Source: JACCZX01 sp963801035 (lineage in GTDB: Bacteria; Pseudomonadota; Gammaproteobacteria; Burkholderiales; Burkholderiaceae_F). From it: 64,000 nucleotides of DNA. Where the stretch lies: contig CAWDDF010000003.1 in assembly GCA_963801035.1 (NCBI GenBank), forward strand, positions 434,001 to 498,000. Reading direction: 5' to 3'. Made by a program: the position numbers and the translations under genes. The notes under the pieces were generated by a model. The model was not told the DNA's origin and searched no databases. It was given only the letters and a program-made list of their open reading frames with translations. Shown one piece after another: positions 44,959 to 52,850 of this stretch; within the stretch, counting starts at the first letter, position 1, and every line of letters begins with the position of its first letter.

Positions 44959-45612
44959 TCATTCACATCGACGCCATACGCTTGCCAACCACGGCTGCTG
45001 CTCGCGCGGCAACCCGGCAGGCCGGTAATAGTGCTCAAGCTCAATGAAGCCGGCATCTGTCATCAGAGCTCGCCACGCGTCCAGGTCGTGGTAGGCCCCA
45101 TACCGGCCTCGATTCCATCCTTCTTGATTCTTGCCACGAGGGTTGGAGCTGAACAACACACCGCCAGGCTTCAATGTCTGATGTAGCTGCCGTAGCACCC
45201 GCGGCACATGCGCAGACGGCACATGAAACAGCGAAGCATTCGCGAACACGCCATCGAATTTGCAATCTGGAAGATCGAGTGCAAGGAAGTCCTGCAGCCA
45301 TACTTCGCATCCGGTTTCAGCACGCGCCATCTCGACAAAGCGAACAGCGCCCTCGAGTCCTATCGGCACATGGCCGCGCACGACAAACGCCTTCAGGTCA
45401 CGTCCAGGGCCGCAACCGAAATCAAGAATAGTGAACGGCGGTTCGGCTTCGATATGACGCAGCAGTGCGTCGATGTTCTGACTGACATCATGATCGCGAG
45501 TGCCTTCGCGAAAGCTCTCGGCGTTCTGGTTGTAGTCAGCCAGTGTCTTCGCCGAAATTGCTTCCAAATCGGATGGACTCACTTCAGTCGGTTCCGGTGG
45601 CGACGTGCGCAT
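44959..45612 (-). CDS. SAM-dependent methyltransferase
   Basis: The 217-residue class I methyltransferase has the SAM-binding glycine motif ILDFGCGPGRDLKAF and the acidic GVFANASLFHVP, LKPGGVLF strand-4/5 motifs. The start at 45612 was preferred over 45681 because it removes an unlikely leader. Its length and the DYNQNAESFREGTRDHDVSQN prelude match small methyltransferases of unknown substrate found beside many housekeeping genes. It is convergent with the phosphoesterase and divergent from the cyclase gene. Confidence 0.9.
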   Translation of the reverse strand: MRTSPPEPTEVSPSDLEAISAKTLADYNQNAESFREGTRDHDVSQNIDALLRHIEAEPPFTILDFGCGPGRDLKAFVVRGHVPIGLEGAVRFVEMARAETGCEVWLQDFLALDLPDCKFDGVFANASLFHVPSAHVPRVLRQLHQTLKPGGVLFSSNPRGKNQEGWNRGRYGAYHDLDAWRALMTDAGFIELEHYYRPAGLPREQQPWLASVWRRCE

Positions 45613-45704
45613 TGTGGTGAAGCGTAAGCCAAAGTCATCTATGGAATCACCGTCCGCCGCGCGATGACGCCGCAGTAACATCTGCCCTGGCCAATGCTCG
45701 ACAC

Positions 45705-48365
45705 ATGAACCACGTGTCTGAACAGACCCCCGTCACATTTCTTTTCACGGATATCGAGGGCAGCACCCGGCTCTGGGAGCAGGAACCCGAGCGGATGCCG
45801 CTGGTGATGGCGCGTCACGACGCGATCTCGAGGGCCGCGGTCGAACGCAACCGCGGAACAATCGTGAAGATGACGGGCGATGGCGTGCATGCGGCATTCG
45901 ATCGTCCGCTCGATGCATTGGTCGCCACGCTAGAAATCCAGCAACAGCTATTGAAGGCCGAGGAGGCAAACAGCTTGCCGCTACCGCTGCGCTGCGGACT
46001 GCATGCCGGCATCGACGAACGCCGCGACGGTGACTTTTATGGCCGTGCAGTCAATCGCGCAGCACGGATCATGTGCGCTGCGCATGGTGGCCAGATACTG
46101 CTGTCCAAAATTGTGGCAGAGCAAGTCAACGGCACGCTGCCCGATGGCGCGACGCTGCGCGACTTAGGAACCGTCCGGCTACGTGACTTGTCTGGTCCCG
46201 AGCATATCTATCAATTGGTGCACCCGAATCTGCGCGCCGACTTTCCAGCGCTGCGCTCTCTCGAAGGAACGCCGAACAATCTGACACAACAGCTCAACTC
46301 ATTCGTCGGCCGAGAACGTGAGCTTGTCGAGATCAAGCAAATGATCGCGTCGAACCGCCTGGTGACGCTGCTCGGAATGGGCGGCATCGGCAAGTCGCGA
46401 TTGTCGATGCAGCTGGCCGCCGAGCTCTTGGATGACTTTCCCGATGGGGTGTGGTTTGTCGAGTTGGCGGCGCTGACTGATCCGAGCTTGGTCGCTCAGG
46501 CAGTCGCATCGGTGCTGGGCGTTAAGGAGGAGGCCGGCGGCTCGGTTATCGATGCACTTACGAAGTACGTGCGCGACATACGCTTGCTGGTGATCCTCGA
46601 TAACTGCGAACAGGTCGTGCATGGCTGCGCAGACGTCGCCAAACGCCTGTTGCAGGCCGGATCGCAAGTCAAGATCCTGACATCGAGCCGCGATTACTTG
46701 CAGGTTGCCGGCGAGACTGTTTATCACTTGCCGACGCTGTCAGTCCCGGAAGCACGATCCCAAATCGACATAGATTCGCTGCTACAGCACGAGGCCGTGC
46801 GCCTGTTTGTCGATCGCGCCTCAGCAACGCGCCGGGACTTCAGCCTGACTGATAAGAACGCCTCGGCGGTAACCGATATTTGCCGCCAACTTGATGGAAT
46901 CCCACTGGCACTCGAGCTCGCCGCTGCTCGCGTGCGGGCACTGACAGTCGATACGATCGCCGCGCGCCTCAGTGATCGGTTCCGATTGCTGGTCACAGGT
47001 GATAAGACGGTCCTTCCGCGGCAACGCACATTGCGCGCGCTGATCGACTGGAGCTACGACCTTCTCACGGACTTGGAAAAGATTTTGTTTCAGCGCCTAT
47101 CGGTGTTTGCCGGCGGTTGGACGCTTGATGCGGCGGAGGCCGTGTGCGCGGATGACGGGTTGCGTGAAGCCGACGTGCTCGATCTTCTGACGCACCTAGT
47201 CGAAAAGTCGCTAGTCGTGCTGAACGTCCATGGCCGGTACCGGATGCTGGATACGGTGCGTCACTATGCGCAGGAGAAGCTCGCTGGGAGTTCGGATGCG
47301 GCGTCTACGCGCGCGCGGCACTTCGAATTTTTTCTTGGACTTGCTGAAAGGGCGCGGCCGGAGTTGGCGGGTGCTGAGCAAGGTGAATGGCTAAACCGGC
47401 TAGACCTCGATCATGAAAATTTGTTGACCGCCAACGCTTGGAGCGAAGGTTCGGCAAACGCCGGAGAAGTTGGACTGCGACTGGTCCATGCACTGCGTCC
47501 TTATTGGATACACCGCGGCCTACTTACCTTGGGTCTCCGACTAAGTCTGGAAGTGATGACGCGGCCGGGATTGCAGGAACAAAACGAAGCTAGATGTCGT
47601 GCACTGGGGGGTGCAGGACAAATGCTCTTTTTTATGGGACGAGACCGCGAAGCAAGGGGCCTCTTGTATGAGAGCCTCTCAATCGCGCGGAAGATCAGCA
47701 ATGTTCATTGGGTGGCAGCAGTGCTTCAGCCCCTCGGCATGGCTTGCATTGCAGATGGTGACACCGTCGCCGCGCAACAGCACCTGGAAGAAGCCGTAAG
47801 GTTGGCGAGACAACTTGATAACGATCGTGAACTCTCCGCTGCGTTAAACGCGTTGGCCATGCTTCATCGTGCGGAGGGGCGTGTTGACGAAGCGCAGCCT
47901 CTCTACGATGAATCCCTAAAACTGGCCAGGGCGCTTGGCGATCCCGGATACATCGCCGCGATGCTTTTAAGTCTCGCTATGGTGTCAATAACCCGCTCGA
48001 CGTATGAGCCCGCAAACGAAATGCTTCTTGAAGTCTTTTCTATCGCGGAGCAGACCCGGTCCAAACCCACCATTCAAAGCTCGTTGGAAGTATGCGCAGG
48101 TCTTGCGGCAGCCTATGAAGATTGGGGTTCGGCTGCACGCTTTTTTGGAGCAGCTGAAGCGCAGGCGCACGAAGTTGGTCTACGACGAGATCCTGCAGAC
48201 GAGAAGTTCTTGGGGCCTCTTATCAGCCGCACGCGAGATGTCCTAAAGCAAGACTCTTTTGCGCACGCTGTCGCCAAAGGCTGTGCGCTCTCGGCCGATC
48301 AGGCTCTACGTGAAGCACGCGAGTGGATATTAGAAAAGCGCAGAGTAATGCTAACTACATATTGA
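45705..48365 (+). CDS. Class III nucleotidyl cyclase - STAND ATPase - TPR protein
   Basis: The 886-residue multidomain protein starts with a class III adenylate/guanylate cyclase domain (about 9-175; metal aspartates D16 in FTDIEGS and D59 in MTGDG, and transition-state residues N117/R121 in AVNRAAR). A STAND NTPase core follows (P-loop GMGGIGKS at 224-231, later VILDNCEQV and LTSSRDYL). TPR-like helices lie from about 530 to the end. It has no DNA-binding domain. Such proteins couple ligand sensing by TPRs to cyclic nucleotide signalling. It may be a soluble cyclase in a signalling or defence-like role. Its 3' end overlaps the convergent lipoprotein gene by 11 bp. Confidence 0.93.
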   Translation: MNHVSEQTPVTFLFTDIEGSTRLWEQEPERMPLVMARHDAISRAAVERNRGTIVKMTGDGVHAAFDRPLDALVATLEIQQQLLKAEEANSLPLPLRCGLHAGIDERRDGDFYGRAVNRAARIMCAAHGGQILLSKIVAEQVNGTLPDGATLRDLGTVRLRDLSGPEHIYQLVHPNLRADFPALRSLEGTPNNLTQQLNSFVGRERELVEIKQMIASNRLVTLLGMGGIGKSRLSMQLAAELLDDFPDGVWFVELAALTDPSLVAQAVASVLGVKEEAGGSVIDALTKYVRDIRLLVILDNCEQVVHGCADVAKRLLQAGSQVKILTSSRDYLQVAGETVYHLPTLSVPEARSQIDIDSLLQHEAVRLFVDRASATRRDFSLTDKNASAVTDICRQLDGIPLALELAAARVRALTVDTIAARLSDRFRLLVTGDKTVLPRQRTLRALIDWSYDLLTDLEKILFQRLSVFAGGWTLDAAEAVCADDGLREADVLDLLTHLVEKSLVVLNVHGRYRMLDTVRHYAQEKLAGSSDAASTRARHFEFFLGLAERARPELAGAEQGEWLNRLDLDHENLLTANAWSEGSANAGEVGLRLVHALRPYWIHRGLLTLGLRLSLEVMTRPGLQEQNEARCRALGGAGQMLFFMGRDREARGLLYESLSIARKISNVHWVAAVLQPLGMACIADGDTVAAQQHLEEAVRLARQLDNDRELSAALNALAMLHRAEGRVDEAQPLYDESLKLARALGDPGYIAAMLLSLAMVSITRSTYEPANEMLLEVFSIAEQTRSKPTIQSSLEVCAGLAAAYEDWGSAARFFGAAEAQAHEVGLRRDPADEKFLGPLISRTRDVLKQDSFAHAVAKGCALSADQALREAREWILEKRRVMLTTY

Positions 48366-48808
48366 TGACCGGAGGATCTCGCGAGGGGAGAGGTCGCCCG
48401 TCTTTGCCGTTGACGCGAATCGTATATTTGTAGACGCCAGGTCTGGTGTGTAGGTTACGGCAGGCAACTTCAACGTTCGCTGAGCCGCCGGCACGCAATT
48501 TCCTTCTGACCTGGGTTTAGAACCACACTTATCCGGTCTCCTCTTATTACTTGATCGGTAAGTTCTCCCTCAATCACGATGCCGTTTTCAGGAAAGGCGA
48601 GTCCACTCTCCCTTGGCAGTTGGAAGAGAATGTCGAAATCGCGCTCATCCTGGAAGTAAAAAAGTATCTCTGGCGTGACGACTATGCGCCCCTCGCTGAC
48701 GGTAACTTGCGGCGTACGACGTTCCTCGAAGCGGGGAACCCACTTCAGAGTCGTGCAGCCAGATAGCCCTAGAACGAGAACGACGTAGACAAGTAGACGT
48801 TTCTTCAT
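48355..48808 (-). CDS. Small lipoprotein, frameshifted
   Basis: The start at 48808 is preceded by GGAGAAG and gives a lipoprotein signal (LVLVLGLSGC). The frame reads to GQKEIACRRLSER and stops at 48470. Skipping base 48505 instead continues as RKLRAGGSANVEVACRNL and onwards to VNGKDGRPLPSRDPPVIN, stopping at 48355, a sensible ending that is clearly protein-like. The intact protein would be about 150 residues with two cysteines in the mature part. No family recognised. It is convergent with the cyclase gene. Confidence 0.7.
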
Positions 48809-48889
48809 TTCTTCTCCCTGGTCAACACCCCGCCAGCATATTAGCGCTGCAAACGCGCAACACCAAGGAATATTCACGACGAAAATTCT

Positions 48890-48917
48890 TTGACATCGAG
48901 AGCACCGCTCGTATATT
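48890..48917 (+). promoter_or_regulatory. Strong sigma-70-type promoter for the small gene
   Basis: TTGACA (48890-48895) and TATATT (48912-48917) are 16 bp apart, close to consensus. Transcription would begin near 48924 and run into a short CCGGC-GATAA-GCCGG hairpin, then the small gene at 48960. No other gene uses it in this orientation. Confidence 0.75.
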
Positions 48918-48959
48918 TCGTCTCCCGGCGATAAGCCGGTTACGTGGAGAAAGCTTGAG

Positions 48960-49127
48960 ATGTTCAACCTGTGCAGCCAAAACCTACCTTCGTCGCGAAT
49001 GATGTTCGCGGTGACGGGCGTGGCGCGCGCGATGTCGGCCCTTGGCATCACGACGTTCCGCGCCGGGCAAACGCTGTTTGGGGTATCCGCGCTGAAGATT
49101 GATCCGAGCGGAGGTTCTAGCGCATAG
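48960..49127 (+). CDS. Small protein, 55 residues, in a promoter-terminator unit
   Basis: The frame starts at ATG 48960 with GGAGAAAG about 10 bp upstream and stops at TAG 49127. It encodes 55 residues with a semi-hydrophobic middle (MMFAVTGVARAMSALGI) and a Gly/Ser tail (DPSGGSSA). The gene has its own near-consensus promoter upstream and a strong terminator 21 bp downstream, which supports it being real despite its size. It was not recognised. The same short transcript could also act as an sRNA with the frame incidental. Confidence 0.55.
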   Translation: MFNLCSQNLPSSRMMFAVTGVARAMSALGITTFRAGQTLFGVSALKIDPSGGSSA

Positions 49128-49147
49128 CTGAACCTGCACTGGCAATC

Positions 49148-49183
49148 AAAAGCCCGGATCGCTTGAACGCCTCCGGGCTTTTT
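49148..49183 (+). terminator. Rho-independent terminator of the small gene
   Basis: Stem AAAAGCCCGGA (49148-49158) pairs with TCCGGGCTTTT (49172-49182), followed by a T-run (TTTTTGTTT). It ends the short transcript that starts at about 48924. Confidence 0.88.
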
Positions 49184-49216
49184 GTTTATGCAGTGATAAC
49201 GCAGAGGAGTGATGTC

Positions 49217-49348
49217 ATGAAACGCAAGGATCGATTCGCGTCGAAAGACAGCTTCTTCTACGCCTTGGTCATCCTCGCCACGCTCGTCGTGACAAGGTAT
49301 GGTTTCTTGGTCGAACTCGTCGAGCAGACAGGTGTATTCCGTAGTTAG
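49217..49348 (+). CDS. Small membrane protein, 43 residues
   Basis: ATG 49217 follows GAGGAG by 9 bp. The product is basic at the start (MKRKDRFASK), then a transmembrane helix (FFYALVILATLVVTRYGFLV) and a short tail. Single-pass small proteins of this shape are common but unnamed; function unknown. It lies after the terminated small gene and before a minus-strand small gene. Confidence 0.55.
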   Translation: MKRKDRFASKDSFFYALVILATLVVTRYGFLVELVEQTGVFRS

Positions 49349-49505
49349 CGCGCGTCAGCGCACCAAGCTGGCACCGCCCGAATTGCGGATCAAATACCTG
49401 GAGGCAAAGATGAAGGAGAAGCAGTCAGTAGCAGCCGAGTTACCGGCCGGCAATGTGCAATTGACACGCACAGCGCCGGTCGGAACACGGTTTCGAATCG
49501 AACAC

Positions 49506-49700
49506 TTACGACACGATCAAAGCAGCCGCTGGGCCGGTGATGCTGTTCTTGAGCATCTCGCGCCGTTGCTTGTTTTCGCGCGGATCAAATCCAAAGCGCT
49601 TCCAGGTCGCTGCGATATCGGTTGCCGCGGCGGGAATGTAGTTAAAGCGAAGGTCGAGTAGTCGTGTTGCGCGGTTCGGAATGCTTTCAACTTGTCTCAT
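49506..49700 (-). CDS. Small hypothetical protein, 64 residues
   Basis: ATG 49700 is preceded by AAGGGGC at suitable distance. The frame has a charged soluble composition (LDLRFNYIPAAATDIAATWK, DPRENKQRREM). No family recognised. A plus-strand frame starting at 49410 with a good GGAGG site overlaps part of it in antisense; only one is likely to be real, and the minus-strand frame has the more natural protein composition. About 200 bp between it and rtcB hold only a 26-codon frame at 49731. Confidence 0.5.
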   Translation of the reverse strand: MRQVESIPNRATRLLDLRFNYIPAAATDIAATWKRFGFDPRENKQRREMLKNSITGPAAALIVS

Positions 49701-49903
49701 GGCAATGCCCCTTGGTCGACGGTGAGTGAGATGAGTGACGAACGCTCGCGACCGCTCTATTTCCGGATCAAGCCACGATTCTTACGTTTGAAACACGCGG
49801 CGTCGTCGTAGCGAGCAATTCAATGACTGCAACATAAGTCGAATGTGCAGTGCGCCGCCGCCGACAGTTCCGCTTCTGCGCTACTGAATATTCACGTCGG
49901 GCA

Positions 49904-51125
49904 TCACCCCTTGATGCACATCACTTGCTTCAGCGTGTGCACGACTTCGACCAGATCGGCCTGCGCCGCCATCACCGCGTCGATATCTTTGTATGCCCCC
50001 GGAATTTCGTCGAGTACACCCGCGTCCTTGCGGCATTCCACCCCTTCGGTCTGCTTGCGCAGATCGTTGAGGGTGAACTGACGTTTGGCCGCATTGCGCG
50101 ACAGGCGACGCCCCGCTCCATGTGAGCACGAGCTATATGAGGCAGCATGTCCTTTACCGCGCACGATGAACGAACGCGCACCCATGCTGCCCGGAATGAT
50201 GCCGAGCTCGCCTGCGCGTGCCGACACTGCCCCCTTACGCGTAATCCACACCTGCTCGCCGAAGTGTTCCTCGATCGAGCTGTAGTTGTGGTGGCAGTTG
50301 ACCGCATGCTCATTGGTTCCGATTTCACGCCCGAACTCATCACGCATTGACTTCAACACTGCGTGCAGCATCACGTTGCGGTTGTGTGCCGCGTAGTCCT
50401 GAGACCAACGCAGACCCTCCACATACTCGTCGAACTCTGGCGAGCCTTCGTCGAGCCATGCCAGGTCACGATCCGGAAGATGGCGGTGATGCTTGACGGC
50501 CATCTCGCGCGCCATGTTGATCGCGGTCTCGCCAATCGTCTTGCCGACGTTGCGCGAGCCCGAGTGCAGCATGATCCAGACGGCGTTGGATTCGTCGAGG
50601 CACAGCTCGACGAAGTGGTTACCACCACCAAGCGTTCCGACCTGGTTCCAAACACGCTTGTGATCAAACTTGCCGACGCGGTCCATGATGCGCAGTCGCT
50701 GATACCGGTCGTACAGTTCGTCAGCCTTGCGCTTCAGCGCGATTCCGAACAGACCGTCGTGATGAGTACTGACCGGCCTGTCGTGCGTCGAAAACCCGAC
50801 CGGTACGCGCGACTTCGATTGCCGAACGAATCTTGCCTAACGAATCAGGCAGATCGCTCGCCGTGAGCACCGTGCGGACCGCGCACATGCCGCACCCGAT
50901 ATCGACGCCGACTGCCGCCGGAATGATGGCGCCGCGCGTCGGAATCACAGAGCCTACGGTTGCGCCCTTGCCCAGATGCACGTCCGGCATGATCGCGACA
51001 TGTCCGGCGACGATCGGTAGCGTCGAGATGTTCTTTACCTGCTGGACTACGTCAACCTCGACCTCCACGCCGTTCGTCCAGGCGCGGACGTTGTTCAATG
51101 CGTTGAGATCAACTATGTTGTCCAT
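49904..51125 (-). pseudogene. rtcB: RNA-splicing ligase RtcB, frameshifted
   Basis: The N-terminal part (from 51125, DNIVDLNALNNVRAW, then MPDVHLGKGATVGSVIP and GVDIGCGMCAVRT) and the C-terminal part (from the DRVGKFDHKRVWNQVG region, then NCHHNYSS and the end) together make a 406-residue RtcB, close to the 408 of E. coli. Skipping base 50807 joins them through VPVGFSTHDRPVSTHHDGLF, which is standard RtcB sequence. Otherwise the first frame ends after about 130 residues. RtcB ligates 2',3'-cyclic phosphate and 5'-OH RNA ends using GTP and Mn; the HHN segment includes the guanylylated histidine region. No RtcA or RtcR is seen nearby. Confidence 0.85.
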
Positions 51126-51374
51126 TCGAAAATTGTAGACATCGGTAGCCCGCTGCTGGTTTCGTACGACCGCGTAGTTCAAACCAGGTGCCTAGGCACT
51201 AGCGATCGAAGTCGGAAAACCAGCATGTGATCGAACCCGTTCTTAGATTGAAAGTCGGGTGACCTCAGCAGAAGTCAAGCGGTCGCGCTAGGCGGAAGCG
51301 GACCGAGTCAAACAACGAATCGGCGTGCCGCGGCTCCCGTTTTCAGGACAGGCACGTCGCCGATCGTTAGCAGT

Positions 51375-51707
51375 TCACAACCGTTGGCCTGGATGGCTCC
51401 GACGCCAGGTGAAAACATCCAGATCGAGGGCACCGCGATCCCCATCGGCGAAGGCCAGTAACACGTGCTCTCTGTCCGCACGCCAGCAACCCTCGACTGT
51501 TTCCCCCGCACGCGGGTGTGGCGTCAGATATGAATAAACCGCGCGCTTCAAGCCCTCTGGGCAGATCGCGCCCTGCTCGTCATACAGGTCTATTCGATCT
51601 CCGTTGGTCCCGGTCGCGACCGGTTCCTCACCCCGAGCGGCCGACAAGCTCAACGCGAGGACCGAGCCGAGCAGTAGACGTCTCCATAGATGTTTGCCGT
51701 GTTCCAT
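51375..51707 (-). CDS. Small exported protein of unknown function
   Basis: The 110-residue protein has a signal peptide (LLLGSVLALSLSAARGEE) and AGGAG 8 bp before its ATG. The mature part carries two cysteines (GAICPEGLKRAVYSY, GETVEGCWRAD) and VLLAFADGDRGALDL. No known domain recognised. It is monocistronic: about 250 bp lie before it from rtcB and 166 bp from the Bug gene. Confidence 0.7.
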   Translation of the reverse strand: MEHGKHLWRRLLLGSVLALSLSAARGEEPVATGTNGDRIDLYDEQGAICPEGLKRAVYSYLTPHPRAGETVEGCWRADREHVLLAFADGDRGALDLDVFTWRRSHPGQRL

Positions 51708-51793
51708 TTGCAGTGCTCCTTCGACGGATACCCATTGGATATACGGCGAAGTACCGCTGGTGCGGCTGTGAGATTCGGAATTGCGGCTTGATT

Positions 51794-51818
51794 AATTGGA
51801 CCGGCTTCCGGTCCAATT
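51794..51818. promoter_or_regulatory. Perfect 11-bp stem-loop between two minus-strand genes
   Basis: AATTGGACCGG (51794-51804), a CTT loop and CCGGTCCAATT (51808-51818) form a perfect inverted repeat, without a T-run on either side. It lies between the Bug receptor gene and the small exported-protein gene. It could be an operator or an mRNA-stabilising hairpin at the end of the sulfatase-Bug transcript. Confidence 0.45.
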
Positions 51819-51873
51819 CAACGGATTGGTTCAAGCATGGGGATCGACTCCAGAGCCCGGCAGTCGCCGCGGC

Positions 51874-52842
51874 TTACTCGCCGAGTTTGATGTTGCGATC
51901 TTTTGCCACCTTTGTGTACGTAGCGTGCTCGCGTGCCAAGAATGCCGAAAACTCGGCCGGTCCCAGGCCGAGCGGATCGACACCTGCAGTCAACAGCCGC
52001 TGTCGCGTCGCGGGATCGCGCACCGCATTGGCGATCTCCGTCGCAATGCGCTGGATCACGGCCGGCGGCGTCTTCGCGGCGGCATAAACGCCCTGCCAGT
52101 TGGTGAAGTGGAAGCCCGCAAACCCAGGCAACTCGGCCACCGATGCAATCTCTGGCGTTGCGGCAGATCGCTTGGCGCTGGTAACCGCAATGATTTTCAG
52201 TTTGCCGGACTTGTGATGGGAAATCACCGGCGGCATGCCGACGATGCCAATTTCCACCTGTCCACCAAGAAGATCCGTCACCGCAGGCGCGGCGCCCCGA
52301 TAGGGAATGTGCACAATGAATACATCGCCAATCGCTTTGATCGATTCGCCTGCGAACTGATGCGAGCTGCCGGTTCCGGGCGTCCCGTAGGACAACTTTC
52401 CCGGTGAGCGCTTGGCGTGCGCAAGCAATTCCTGCATCGTGTTTGCCGGTACCGATGGGTGAATCGCGACTGCCAATGGCGTCTCACCGATTAGAGCCAC
52501 GGGCACCAGATCTTTCGCAACATCGTATGGGACCTTCTGACCTGCAATCGGCCCAACCATCACCTCGGCTGGCGAGGCGATCAACAAGGTGTAGCCATCC
52601 GGCTCACTCTTCGCGACATGGTCAGTGCCGATTGCGCCGGATGCGCCGGAGCGGTTCTCAACCACGAAGGTCTGCTTCAACGTTTCGGACATTCGCTGCG
52701 CAACCGTTCGTGCGACAAAGTCGTGCCCACCCCCGGCTGGGTAGCCGACGATGAAGCGCACCGGCTTCGTAGGCCACTCTTGCGCCGACACCGGCACGAT
52801 CGGCAACAGCGAAAGCACCGCCAACAAAAATATGCGAATCAT
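51874..52842 (-). CDS. Tripartite tricarboxylate transporter receptor (Bug/TctC family)
   Basis: The 322-residue periplasmic protein has a signal peptide (LSLLPIVPVSAQ) followed by EWPTKPVRFIVGYPAGGG, the start typical of Bug proteins. These bind carboxylates and related small molecules. AGGAGA precedes the ATG. No TctA or TctB permease is adjacent; orphan Bug proteins are typical of Betaproteobacteria. It follows the sulfatase gene by 8 bp, so it may bind the sulfatase substrate or product. Confidence 0.94.
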   Translation of the reverse strand: MIRIFLLAVLSLLPIVPVSAQEWPTKPVRFIVGYPAGGGHDFVARTVAQRMSETLKQTFVVENRSGASGAIGTDHVAKSEPDGYTLLIASPAEVMVGPIAGQKVPYDVAKDLVPVALIGETPLAVAIHPSVPANTMQELLAHAKRSPGKLSYGTPGTGSSHQFAGESIKAIGDVFIVHIPYRGAAPAVTDLLGGQVEIGIVGMPPVISHHKSGKLKIIAVTSAKRSAATPEIASVAELPGFAGFHFTNWQGVYAAAKTPPAVIQRIATEIANAVRDPATRQRLLTAGVDPLGLGPAEFSAFLAREHATYTKVAKDRNIKLGE

Positions 52843-52850
52843 TTTTTCTC

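Noticed and set aside
49410..49661. A plus-strand frame with a good GGAGG site in the small-gene region
   Set aside because: It overlaps the 64-residue minus-strand gene and only its first 45 codons look natural. Kept as an alternative, not as a gene.
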